DNA from: CAIKZJ01 sp041675325
Lineage (GTDB): Bacteria > Bacteroidota > Ignavibacteria > Tepidaquicellales > Tepidaquicellaceae
Length of the DNA: 42,816 nucleotides
NCBI GenBank assembly: GCA_041675325.1
Contig: JBAYUG010000018.1
Coordinates: 1 to 42,816 of the forward strand
Direction of reading: 5' to 3'
Shown: positions 8,195 to 16,608 of the stretch, piece after piece
How the letters are laid out: every line of letters begins with the position of its first letter
How positions within the stretch are numbered: position 1 is the first letter of the stretch
Made by a program: the position numbers and the translations under genes
Notes under the pieces: generated by a model
Told to the model about the DNA's origin: nothing
Database searches by the model: none
What the model saw: the letters and a program-made list of their open reading frames with translations, nothing else

Positions 8195-9529
8195 TTATTT
8201 CTTTCCAACATTATCCATAAGGTACTTTGCGACTGCTTCTGCTTCTTTCATCTTCAAACCCTGATTTGGCATTGCGGGATAAGAGGGATCTATTTTAACA
8301 GGACTGTAAATATAGCTGGCGAGCTTTTTTAGGTCACCACTGTACTTTGGAACGGTTTCCTTGTAAGGAGGACCGACAAGCTTAACATCAAACTTGTGGC
8401 AGGCAATACACTTCTCGTTATAAATTTTTTCGCCGTCAGCTGCAGATACCTGAACAATACTTCCCTGCTTATCTTTGGCAAGTTCATCAGCTTTTGCGTT
8501 TACGACAAGAAGATGGTCTTTCACAGCATTCCTGAAAGCAAGCTGGTCTTTAACAATAGCAAACGTAAAAACAAAGAACATCAGGAAAAAAATTGCACCG
8601 CTTAAACGAAGATCAGAATTTTTGTAAACATAATAAAGCAGGTTACAAACAATCAGAATTGCAAGCAGGGTAAAACCAGCAAAAGCATAGAAGCCGGAAG
8701 ACGAGCTTCCTGCGGGCATTGACAATGTTCCAGCAAAGATAAACACTGGCTGTACAAGAGAACCTATTAATGCGGACGATACTGCAATCTTTTTAACTGT
8801 ATCTTTGTAATCATCCGAGGCATCTTTCACACCGCCCTGCCAGACGAAGAAAAAATAGAGCATTGCTCCGCCTGTTATTGCAAACGATGCTGCAAGAAAG
8901 AAAAGATAATTAAACCAGATAGGAGCAGAAATTATAATTTTCAAAATATTATCAACAGACGACCATATACCGGGTTTGGCTGCTATCGTAGTACTTCCAA
9001 CAAAAAGAAATGAGGCTATAAACATTGCCGCGATTCCCCAGTTGCCATATCTTATTCCAAGATAGTTAATTTTCTTTTCATACTGCAATGCCTCTTCCGG
9101 AACGGCAGCGCTGCCCTTAAGAGAATTAATCACTGTTTCAAACTGAAAAGCACTCTTGTAATTGTATATGAAAATAAAAGCAACAATGTATATAATAAGA
9201 GAGAGGAACAGAAGGCTCGTAGAAATTACTTTGGCGCCATACAGCATCTGTGCATATACAAGAACTATAGTTATCAGGGGAAGGATACCTAGGGCAAAAC
9301 CCGCTGCCTTTCCAACTGTAAGTTTATCAATAATATCTTTTGCAATCCTGCCATACAGTGCATTTCCCGTTTTCTTTCCCTTTTTATTAAAATAAACAGA
9401 GAATACAGAAGCACCGAGCATCAATCCGGCAAATGGCAGAAAAGTCAGCAGCGATAGTATCTGCATGACTGTAAGAAGTCCTACGTGTTCCTGAGTCGGC
9501 GGTATTACAAATTGTTCTAAAACGTTCAT
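8195..9529 (-). CDS. Polytopic membrane protein with C-terminal cytochrome c domain
   Basis: A 444-aa protein with about eight hydrophobic segments (roughly 19-45, 75-98, 100-124, 160-183, 195-230, 247-270, 280-304, 309-330), then a single cytochrome c domain with CIACH at 374-378 and a likely axial Met at ~420 (AMPNQG). I do not recognise the membrane part. It is the last gene of the respiratory operon and its ATG overlaps the ctaB stop by 4 bp (ATGA), so it is translationally coupled to oxidase assembly. Subunit II here lacks the fused cytochrome c of caa3 oxidases. I infer this protein could supply a membrane-tethered electron carrier to the oxidase; that is untested. Confidence 0.75.
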   Translation of the reverse strand: MNVLEQFVIPPTQEHVGLLTVMQILSLLTFLPFAGLMLGASVFSVYFNKKGKKTGNALYGRIAKDIIDKLTVGKAAGFALGILPLITIVLVYAQMLYGAKVISTSLLFLSLIIYIVAFIFIYNYKSAFQFETVINSLKGSAAVPEEALQYEKKINYLGIRYGNWGIAAMFIASFLFVGSTTIAAKPGIWSSVDNILKIIISAPIWFNYLFFLAASFAITGGAMLYFFFVWQGGVKDASDDYKDTVKKIAVSSALIGSLVQPVFIFAGTLSMPAGSSSSGFYAFAGFTLLAILIVCNLLYYVYKNSDLRLSGAIFFLMFFVFTFAIVKDQLAFRNAVKDHLLVVNAKADELAKDKQGSIVQVSAADGEKIYNEKCIACHKFDVKLVGPPYKETVPKYSGDLKKLASYIYSPVKIDPSYPAMPNQGLKMKEAEAVAKYLMDNVGKK

Positions 9530-10464
9530 AGTAAGAAAAATAGTTTATCAGCTGAAAGTATTGTTATTATTGCAAGTGTATAAAGATTAATCGAAACAAA
9601 AGTTCTTACAACATCTTTTCTATCCGAACCGGTCTTTCTGTAAAAAGAATAAGCAGAGATAAGCATCAGCACCGAAGAAATATATATTAATAAATCAGAA
9701 ACAAAATAATTGCCTGCCCCTGTTAAGGTAATTAAAACTCCCAGCAAAACAGTTGCCACAAGCAAAACAACAGTGATTTTTTTAATGAATGATTCACTGT
9801 AAAGATCTGTAAGCACAGGGAATCCCCCTTTTTTAAAATCACCACCATAAAGTAAAAGCAGAAGCCAGAAATGAGGAATTTGCCATACAAAGAAGTACAG
9901 CGCAACAACCCCAATTTTTACATCAAATAAACTGCCCCCTCCGGCAAGCCATCCCGCAATAGGAGGAAGAGCACCGACAAGCGAACCCGGAATGATTGCA
10001 AGTGCGGTTCTTTTCTTAAGCGGCGTATAGACTGCATTGTACCAGTAAAAAGTCAGCAGCCCTACAAACATAGTACCAAAATTAGTTTTGAAGAATAAAA
10101 TTGCTGTTCCCGCGAAAAGAAGAACTACCGACAGTATTAAAACATTGTTGCGTGATATTTTTCCTGATGGAATAGGCCTAGTTCTTGTTCTTTCCATCAT
10201 TAAGTCTGTTTTTACCTCCTGGTACTGATTCAATGCAGCCGAACTGCATGCAAGCAGGAAAATACCGACAACAGGATACAGAAACCCAAATCCCAGTTTA
10301 TCCGAAGCAAGGAAATAACCGAGAGCAGTAGTAAAAGAAACGAGCACAGTAATGCGGAATTTAACCAACTCCAGCAAAATGCTGATTTTTGATGTTATAA
10401 AAGATACCGGCGATTCTTCAATTGCAACGACAGTCTCGTTTTTATATTTATTAATATTACTCAA
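9526..10464 (-). CDS. ctaB: Protohaem IX farnesyltransferase (haem O synthase)
   Basis: A 312-aa UbiA-family prenyltransferase that adds the farnesyl tail to haem B. The family motif N-x3-E-x2-D-x2-M-x-R-T-x-R-P is visible as NQYQEVKTDLMMERTRTRP near residues 93-111, and the second motif lies around YWYNAVYTPLKKRT. About nine membrane segments. It lies 3 bp after the subunit II gene and overlaps the next gene by 4 bp. No haem A synthase (ctaA) gene is present in the window. Confidence 0.93.
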   Translation of the reverse strand: MSNINKYKNETVVAIEESPVSFITSKISILLELVKFRITVLVSFTTALGYFLASDKLGFGFLYPVVGIFLLACSSAALNQYQEVKTDLMMERTRTRPIPSGKISRNNVLILSVVLLFAGTAILFFKTNFGTMFVGLLTFYWYNAVYTPLKKRTALAIIPGSLVGALPPIAGWLAGGGSLFDVKIGVVALYFFVWQIPHFWLLLLLYGGDFKKGGFPVLTDLYSESFIKKITVVLLVATVLLGVLITLTGAGNYFVSDLLIYISSVLMLISAYSFYRKTGSDRKDVVRTFVSINLYTLAIITILSADKLFFLL

Positions 10465-10467
10465 TAA

Positions 10468-11121
10468 TTATTTGGTTTTAACAGTATCAATTTTAAGAGA
10501 GTCTGTTTTTAATTTTGTTGTATCAATCCTTGGCGCATTATACCATGCATCATATTTATCTTTAGGAAGAGACACAATTTTAGAAAGCATATAAGAGTGA
10601 CTCAAGCCGCAGTATTCCGCGCATTCAACGAAGTATTCACCGTCCTCTGTCGGCTCAAACCACAGATAGTTTTTTCTTCCCGGCACTGCATCTTCTTTAA
10701 TTCTGAAAGCAGGTATATAAAAACTATGGTTAACATCAACAGAATTTAATTCAAGTTTTATTGGTTTACCTGTTGGGACAAACAGCGTATCGCTTTTAAT
10801 TCCGTTTTCATATTCATAATTCCAGACCCACATTCTTCCTATAACCTTTACAGTCATCGCATCAGCAGGGGCATTTCTCATCAGCTTGAATCCCGAATAT
10901 CCGTAAAAGAACATAACCATAACGAGTATTGTCGGGATTACAGTCCACAAGATTTCAACTGTAGTATTTCCTGTAATATCAGTAGCGACAGGGTTTTTCT
11001 TTCTACTGTATTTAAACATAAAGTAGAACATAGCGACGCTAACTAATGCAAGGAAGAAAAACGAAATCCCTGCTATAATTAAGAATGTTGTATCTACACT
11101 TTGTACTATAGTTTGATTCAT
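10468..11121 (-). CDS. ctaC: Cytochrome c oxidase subunit II (CuA)
   Basis: A 217-aa subunit with two N-terminal membrane helices (about 11-37 and 55-78) and a periplasmic cupredoxin domain. The CuA ligands are all present: His132 (VNHSF), Cys167, Glu169, Cys171, His175 and Met178 in CAEYCGLSHSYM. The electron-entry Trp is in GRMWVWNYEYE. There is no signal peptide before helix 1 and no fused C-terminal cytochrome c; the tail is a short Lys/Thr/Asp-rich stretch. It overlaps subunit IV by 4 bp (ATGA). Confidence 0.95.
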   Translation of the reverse strand: MNQTIVQSVDTTFLIIAGISFFFLALVSVAMFYFMFKYSRKKNPVATDITGNTTVEILWTVIPTILVMVMFFYGYSGFKLMRNAPADAMTVKVIGRMWVWNYEYENGIKSDTLFVPTGKPIKLELNSVDVNHSFYIPAFRIKEDAVPGRKNYLWFEPTEDGEYFVECAEYCGLSHSYMLSKIVSLPKDKYDAWYNAPRIDTTKLKTDSLKIDTVKTK

Positions 11122-11426
11122 TTTAATGGAAATCTATAAGTTAAATCAAAAAATGTTAGAACAATCATAGTAAGAAATATAGCCAGACAAACGAAAATAA
11201 ATATTTTAAAGACGCCGGAATCCGTTTTAACGTGCATAAAATAATTAGTAACGAGCAATGATTTAACAACTGCAATTGCCATTGCTACTACTATTGTAAG
11301 ACTGGCAAGATTAAATCCTGCAAGGGCTACCGTAATAGTTGTCAGCCCCACAAGTCCGGCCCATACAAGAATATACAGCCCGTAACCGAGGTGTTCGTGA
11401 TGTGCGTTTGAATGATTATCGCTCAT
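11118..11426 (-). CDS. ctaF: Cytochrome c oxidase subunit IV (prokaryotic type)
   Basis: A 102-aa protein with a His-rich N-terminus and three membrane helices. The conserved segment VVKSLLVTNYFMHVK marks the prokaryotic COX4/CtaF family. It is a small structural subunit of haem-copper oxidases. It lies 12 bp after subunit III, and its stop codon overlaps the subunit II start. Confidence 0.88.
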   Translation of the reverse strand: MSDNHSNAHHEHLGYGLYILVWAGLVGLTTITVALAGFNLASLTIVVAMAIAVVKSLLVTNYFMHVKTDSGVFKIFIFVCLAIFLTMIVLTFFDLTYRFPLK

Positions 11427-11438
11427 GATCTTTTCTTA

Positions 11439-12053
11439 TTAATGAATTAAGTAAAATAACGGAAAAAGGAATATCCAGATTATGTCAACCAGATGCCAGT
11501 ATAGACCTGCGTTTTCAAGTTTCTGGTTGTTATCTGCTGTCTGTTTATCCTTTATTATAAAGTAAACCATAAATAAAATAAAAACCAGTCCTACAACAAT
11601 ATGCAATGCGTGAAGTCCTGTCATAACATAATAGAGACCGAAGAAAACATTTTCCCCGTCTGACATGTCAGCCATTGCCGGTCCTTTAGGATAAATACCA
11701 TGATGGAATTTTGCGCTCCATTCAAAATATTTATTAACAAGAAAGGCGCCACCTGCAACAACCGTAAACATCAGCATATATATGCTGAAAGTTTTCTGGT
11801 TTTTTCTAAGTGCGATGATTGCAATAACAACGGATAAACTGCTTGTAAGAAGCAGGATAGTGTTAACAGCGCCGATTAAAGTATCAAGCTGCATTGCAGC
11901 AACTTTAAAAGCATCGGGATACATGAACCTGTATGATGCATACAGTATGAACATGCCTCCAAAAAGAAGCAGCTCTGTGAATAGAAAGAGCCACATTCCC
12001 ATTTTTGAACCTTCGTCGTCTCTATGGACGTGAGCTACTGCTTCGTTACTCAT
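11439..12053 (-). CDS. ctaE: Cytochrome c oxidase subunit III
   Basis: A 204-aa, five-helix subunit III of the short bacterial kind. The N-terminus reads KMGMWLFLFTELLLFGGMF, with the helix-1 Glu typical of the family. The core motif GLYYVMTGLHALHIVVG and the closing YWHLVDIIWIFLFPLFYL are hallmark sequences. It sits 2 bp after subunit I. Confidence 0.95.
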   Translation of the reverse strand: MSNEAVAHVHRDDEGSKMGMWLFLFTELLLFGGMFILYASYRFMYPDAFKVAAMQLDTLIGAVNTILLLTSSLSVVIAIIALRKNQKTFSIYMLMFTVVAGGAFLVNKYFEWSAKFHHGIYPKGPAMADMSDGENVFFGLYYVMTGLHALHIVVGLVFILFMVYFIIKDKQTADNNQKLENAGLYWHLVDIIWIFLFPLFYLIH

Positions 12054-12055
12054 AA

Positions 12056-13678
12056 TTAATGACTTTTCTCCGATTTAATTAAATTTGGTCTGTAATAAGG
12101 ACCGTGAGTTACAGTTGGAATAACGTCAAAGTTTTCAAGCGGCGGCGGCGATGGAACTGTCCATTCCAAAGTTGTACCACCCCAAGGATTCATTTCAGTT
12201 GTTTTTCTATCCTTGCTAAGTAAAGCTTTAAACAAATTGATAACAATAATTAAAATTCCTGCTATCATAATCCACGAACCTACTGTAGCAATAATATGAT
12301 AAATTTCGTATTCAGGTAAATAATCGTAATATCTTCTTGGCATTCCAAGGTATCCCATAATAAACATTGTGAAATATAGTCCGTTAAATCCTATAACGAA
12401 TATTAAGGTTCCGAATTTAGCAACCTTTTCATTATACGTTTTTCCGAACATCTTGGGGAACCAATAGTGCAGCCCGCCAAAGAATAAAAGACCCATACCT
12501 CCAAACATTACATAATGAAAATGAGCAACGACGAAATATGTATCAGTAAGATGAATATCTGTATTTAAAGAACCTAAAACCAATCCTGTTAAACCGCCAA
12601 TAGAAAATATAATAATAAATGCAACAACAAACCAAAAAGGTGCGCGGGCATCTATAGATGCTTTATAAAGTGTTGCAACCCAATTAAAGACTTTAACACC
12701 GGTTGGTATAGCTACAACAAATGTCAGGAAAGAGAATATTGCTCTGGATGTATCGCTTATTCCGCTTGAAAACATGTGATGACCCCATACGAGATAACCA
12801 AGGAAGGCAATAGCAAGCGAAGACATGGCAATAGGACCGTAGCCAAATATATCTTTCTTAGCAAACGTGGGAATAATTTCAGACACAAGACCCATAGCCG
12901 GTAGAATCATAATATAAACTGCCGGGTGTGAGTATATCCAGAACAAATGCTGATATAACAAAGGGTCGCCTCCAAGCGCAGGGTCAAAAATACCGATACC
13001 AAAAAATCTTTCCAGTATTATTAATAAAAGAGTAATACCAATGATGGGTGTCGCAAGAACCTGAATCCAGGCGGTTGAATAAAGTCCCCATGAGAATAAA
13101 GGCATCTTAAACCAGCCCATTCCCGGACATCTCATTCTGTGTATTGTGACTATAAAGTTCAGACCTGTTAAAATTGAAGAGAATCCAAGAACAAATGCCG
13201 CAAAGACTGCAAGCGAAACGTTTGTCTGTGTTCTTAAACTATAAGGTACGTAGAATGTCCATCCTGTATCGATAGGACCTCCTCCTACAAACAAAGAAAC
13301 CAGAACAAGAAACGCTCCGAAAATATAGAAATACCATGAAAGAAGATTCAGCCTTGGAAAGGAAACATCTTTTGCTCCGAGCATAATCGGAAGAAAGAAG
13401 TTACCGAACACTGCGGGTATTCCGGGAATAATGAACAAGAATATCATTATCACGCCATGCAGTGTAAACAACGCGTTGTAAGTTTGCGGATCCATGATTG
13501 TTCTGCCCGGCGATAACATTTCGAATCTCATAAGAAAACCGAAAGTCATTGCTACAAGAAAGAAAACAATCAGAGACACAAGATAAAGAATCGCAATACG
13601 CTTATGGTCTGTGGAAAGAATCCACCCCAAAAGCCCCTTATGTTTTCCTTTATATTCTAAATAAGAAACGTTCTCCAT
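12056..13678 (-). CDS. ctaD: Cytochrome c oxidase subunit I, A2-type
   Basis: A 540-aa catalytic subunit with 12 helices. Haem and copper ligands are all present: low-spin haem His74 (FTLHGV) and His388; high-spin haem His386 (HFHYVMFG); CuB His251, His300 and His301 (VWGHHMF), with the cross-link Tyr255. The loop reads IYSHPAVY, i.e. a Tyr249-Ser250 pair and no Glu of the GHPEVY type. By published classification this is an A2 oxidase, as in Rhodothermus and Thermus. K-channel residues are in IPTGVKVFNW. It lies 9 bp after the SCO gene. Confidence 0.96.
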   Translation of the reverse strand: MENVSYLEYKGKHKGLLGWILSTDHKRIAILYLVSLIVFFLVAMTFGFLMRFEMLSPGRTIMDPQTYNALFTLHGVIMIFLFIIPGIPAVFGNFFLPIMLGAKDVSFPRLNLLSWYFYIFGAFLVLVSLFVGGGPIDTGWTFYVPYSLRTQTNVSLAVFAAFVLGFSSILTGLNFIVTIHRMRCPGMGWFKMPLFSWGLYSTAWIQVLATPIIGITLLLIILERFFGIGIFDPALGGDPLLYQHLFWIYSHPAVYIMILPAMGLVSEIIPTFAKKDIFGYGPIAMSSLAIAFLGYLVWGHHMFSSGISDTSRAIFSFLTFVVAIPTGVKVFNWVATLYKASIDARAPFWFVVAFIIIFSIGGLTGLVLGSLNTDIHLTDTYFVVAHFHYVMFGGMGLLFFGGLHYWFPKMFGKTYNEKVAKFGTLIFVIGFNGLYFTMFIMGYLGMPRRYYDYLPEYEIYHIIATVGSWIMIAGILIIVINLFKALLSKDRKTTEMNPWGGTTLEWTVPSPPPLENFDVIPTVTHGPYYRPNLIKSEKSH

Positions 13679-13687
13679 TTAATATGT

Positions 13688-14449
13688 TTAATTTTTCTTT
13701 TTCTTAATTATTAATACCACTACAAAAACTCCGAGCAGCAGAACCATACCGCCTCCTGCAACGCGTGTAACATTCAGCACGTATTGTTTACCCTCGGGGT
13801 CATAGCTGTAACAAAGACTTACAATCTTTGATATTGTTGTTCCCACTTTCCCTTCAGATGCCTCAATAATCCCAAGTTTAAAATCCATCGGAAGAAAGTC
13901 CGTACCGTAAAGATATCTTGTAATCTTACCCTCGGGTGATAGCAATGTAACGACGGCCGAGTGAATAAATTCATTATCCTGTTTAATATACCTAAACCCG
14001 ACTGCGTCTGTTAACTGAGCTATGGTTGAACTATCCGCAGTTAAGAATCTCCAATTGCTGTTTTCAAGCTTCTTTTTAGTAAGCTGTCCAAAATAATTTT
14101 TCTTCTTTTCGCTGCCGGTTAAATATGTTTCTGTCGGGTCGAAACTAACAGTAATAATCTTATAATCTTTTCCCGGTGTTAAATCAGTAAGGTCAACAAC
14201 CTTTGTGAATCCTGTAAGGAGCGGACTGCAAATACCCGGACATCTGTAATAAACAAGCGTTAGCGCAAACGGTTTGCCCTCAGTCAGTTCGCTGAGTTTA
14301 ACGGGTTTCCCGTATTCATCCAGCAATGACAAGTTCATGGGAATATTTTGCCCCAGTTTTTCGTCTATACCAACCTGTGATTTTTTATCGTCGGCATCAG
14401 TGCCGAGTGCAAAAGCTAACAATAATAATATAAATAAATACTTCTTCAT
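13688..14449 (-). CDS. SCO1/SenC/PrrC copper chaperone for oxidase CuA
   Basis: A 253-aa protein with a signal peptide, a thioredoxin-like domain carrying the copper-binding pair Cys70/Cys74 (CPGIC) and His163 (FIHSAVV), and, less usually, a C-terminal membrane anchor (GGMVLLLGVFVVVLIIKKKK). SCO proteins deliver or reduce copper at the CuA site of subunit II, which is encoded downstream in the same operon. Its ATG immediately follows the stop of the upstream cytochrome c gene. Confidence 0.92.
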   Translation of the reverse strand: MKKYLFILLLLAFALGTDADDKKSQVGIDEKLGQNIPMNLSLLDEYGKPVKLSELTEGKPFALTLVYYRCPGICSPLLTGFTKVVDLTDLTPGKDYKIITVSFDPTETYLTGSEKKKNYFGQLTKKKLENSNWRFLTADSSTIAQLTDAVGFRYIKQDNEFIHSAVVTLLSPEGKITRYLYGTDFLPMDFKLGIIEASEGKVGTTISKIVSLCYSYDPEGKQYVLNVTRVAGGGMVLLLGVFVVVLIIKKKKN

Positions 14450-15388
14450 TTATTTTGAAAATATGTTTTTAGCATACTGTAAAACCGCGCTCCATTCTTC
14501 TGAAGTGAGATTTAAAGATGCATTGAAGCCCTTTGAAACAGGGTGTAATGTAACAAATTTAACAAATGCATTTTCATTTTCATTCCATTTCATATTTCCC
14601 GCCATTGAAGTTACAGAGCGTTTCAAGTCAAAGCTAATTTTTCTGAAAATGTCAGCGCCTTTGTCATTTTTATCGTTGGCAATTGTGTTTACAATGTTTT
14701 CTATCTTTGCGGCTATTTCTTTCTTCTCGTCCAGAAGTTTTTCTTCTGCCATTTTCACGGGTATCTGATTTGGAAGCTTGAATCCTTTTGTTAGACTGTA
14801 CGCAGCATCGACCGCTGCTACTTCTTTCTGGTCTATCGCGGGATAGTTAGGTAAAAATGTTCTAATGTAAAGAATCATATCGATTCTTTCTTCGGGTTTT
14901 AGATTGTTATACGATGCCATTCCCCTTGCCGTAATTCCCTCGTGTAAGGTTTTATACATGCCGGAAAACAACGTACCGTTTGTCCAGCCATTCAGGTCGT
15001 GGAAGTTTCTGGGCGGGGGGTTAAGCGTCTTACCTGCTGTACCATCACCTTTGCCTTCAGAACCGTGACAGCTCACACAGTTGGCATCAAACAAAGTCTT
15101 GCCTTTTGCAATTTTCTCGGGAGTGGAAACAACTTCCTTAGCAAGGTCAACGGGTGCGCTAATGGTGCCTTTAATTATCGGCAAGTCTGCCGTTAAAACT
15201 GTTGAGTCTTTAACGAGTGAAGAAGGAGTTAAATTTCCTCTCGAGAAATACTCGAGCTTCCCAAGGTATGAATATCCAATCACTATAATTATAACCAGCA
15301 GCATCACATAGAACAAACCATACAGACCGAGAATGGTTTTCTTTTTGTCGTGTACTTCAAGATTTATGTTATCGTTTTCGCCAATCAT
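14450..15388 (-). CDS. Membrane-anchored monohaem cytochrome c
   Basis: A 312-aa protein with one N-terminal membrane helix (about 19-43) and a cytochrome c domain. The haem motif is CVSCH at 104-108 and the likely axial Met is at 157 (ARGMASY). A long mostly helical C-terminal extension of ~130 residues has no motif I recognise. It lies between actF and the SCO/oxidase genes, with 21 bp and 0 bp spacing. A role as the carrier between ACIII and the oxidase is a reasonable inference. Confidence 0.85.
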   Translation of the reverse strand: MIGENDNINLEVHDKKKTILGLYGLFYVMLLVIIIVIGYSYLGKLEYFSRGNLTPSSLVKDSTVLTADLPIIKGTISAPVDLAKEVVSTPEKIAKGKTLFDANCVSCHGSEGKGDGTAGKTLNPPPRNFHDLNGWTNGTLFSGMYKTLHEGITARGMASYNNLKPEERIDMILYIRTFLPNYPAIDQKEVAAVDAAYSLTKGFKLPNQIPVKMAEEKLLDEKKEIAAKIENIVNTIANDKNDKGADIFRKISFDLKRSVTSMAGNMKWNENENAFVKFVTLHPVSKGFNASLNLTSEEWSAVLQYAKNIFSK

Positions 15389-15409
15389 ATTTTATAAACT
15401 TTTATTTTA

Positions 15410-16576
15410 TTATAAATGAAAATCTATTCCTCTTTGCAGTTTCGGGTCACCTATCGGTGCAAGGTTTTTCTTCCTTGCCTGTGCATAGAAGACAAGTATT
15501 AAAATACCTATCGAAAGAACAGGGAATCCCATTTCATAAAAACCAAACACTATTGTTTTGCTGAATGTAGGCATTACAAGCCAGTACAAATCAATAAAAT
15601 GAGCAAACAGAATAAATATCGATACTCGTTGAAGATTCTTAGGATCGCATTTAGACGACTGCGAAAGAAGTGCCGCATAAGGTATCGCAAAACGTGCTAT
15701 CATCAGTAGTACAGATACAAAGCCCCATCCCCCTTCCCAGCGAGCTATAAACCAGAAAGTTTCTTCGGGAATGTTTGCATACCAGATAAGCAGAAACTGG
15801 CTGAACGCAATGTATGCCCAGAAGTTTGTAATTGCAAACAGCAGTGCACCGAATGAATAGTAATGGTCAGTTGTAAGACCTTTAACAAGATATCCGCCCT
15901 CGTTCAGAGAGACCGCAGTAAAAGTTGTTGCAGCAAGTCCTGCAAGCAGTGTAGCTGAAATAAAGTAAATTCCGAATATTGTAGAGAACCAATGCGGCTC
16001 AAGCGACATCATCCAGTCAACCGCAAGTACCGTGATACCAATACCTGCAAAAAACATAAACACAGCAGACAACTTCACGTTTGTTTTTGTTAACTTCTGG
16101 TCTTTTGTTTTATCCTGTTTCATTGAGTTCTTCACAAACACAAGATAGAACACATAAAACAACGCAACGACAAAAATTGTGCGTCCGATGAAAAACGGAA
16201 TATTAAGATAGGGGGTTTTGCCTGAAAGAATTGGGTCAGCCTCAACAACTTCTGTATGGGTCCAGTGGAACAGCGTATGCATCATAAAGAAAAGCGGTAT
16301 TGCAAACAGAAGCATTAAAGGCAAAGACGAGGCGATAAATTCACTTACTCTTCTGAACGGAGTGCTCCATACAGCACCGGAAAGATACTCAAGTGCCACG
16401 AGAACAAGCGCCCCTATTGCAATACTTCCGAAGAACATAAGACCGATTATATTATTAAAAGCTTCGCGAGCCGGGTCGAGAACGTACGAAACCAGAACAA
16501 GGACAAGTCCGATGCCCGTAAGCAGAAATCCTATCTTCTGTACTTTAGCCGGTAACTCTTTCTTTTCGTAAACCAT
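15410..16576 (-). CDS. actF: Alternative complex III subunit ActF (NrfD-like membrane subunit)
   Basis: A 388-aa, ten-helix protein of the quinol:cytochrome c oxidoreductase family. Typical segments are LFFMMHTLFHWTH, VLAVDWMMSLEPHWFSTIFGIYF and FLLIWYANIPEETFWF, as expected for ActF, a relative of ActC and the polysulfide reductase membrane subunit. In ACIII structures ActF and ActC form the membrane core; ActF is proposed to help proton transfer. It follows the ActD-ActE fusion gene by 32 bp. Confidence 0.93.
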   Translation of the reverse strand: MVYEKKELPAKVQKIGFLLTGIGLVLVLVSYVLDPAREAFNNIIGLMFFGSIAIGALVLVALEYLSGAVWSTPFRRVSEFIASSLPLMLLFAIPLFFMMHTLFHWTHTEVVEADPILSGKTPYLNIPFFIGRTIFVVALFYVFYLVFVKNSMKQDKTKDQKLTKTNVKLSAVFMFFAGIGITVLAVDWMMSLEPHWFSTIFGIYFISATLLAGLAATTFTAVSLNEGGYLVKGLTTDHYYSFGALLFAITNFWAYIAFSQFLLIWYANIPEETFWFIARWEGGWGFVSVLLMIARFAIPYAALLSQSSKCDPKNLQRVSIFILFAHFIDLYWLVMPTFSKTIVFGFYEMGFPVLSIGILILVFYAQARKKNLAPIGDPKLQRGIDFHL

Positions 16577-16608
16577 TAACTATATAAATTTAAATTCATA
16601 TTATTATT

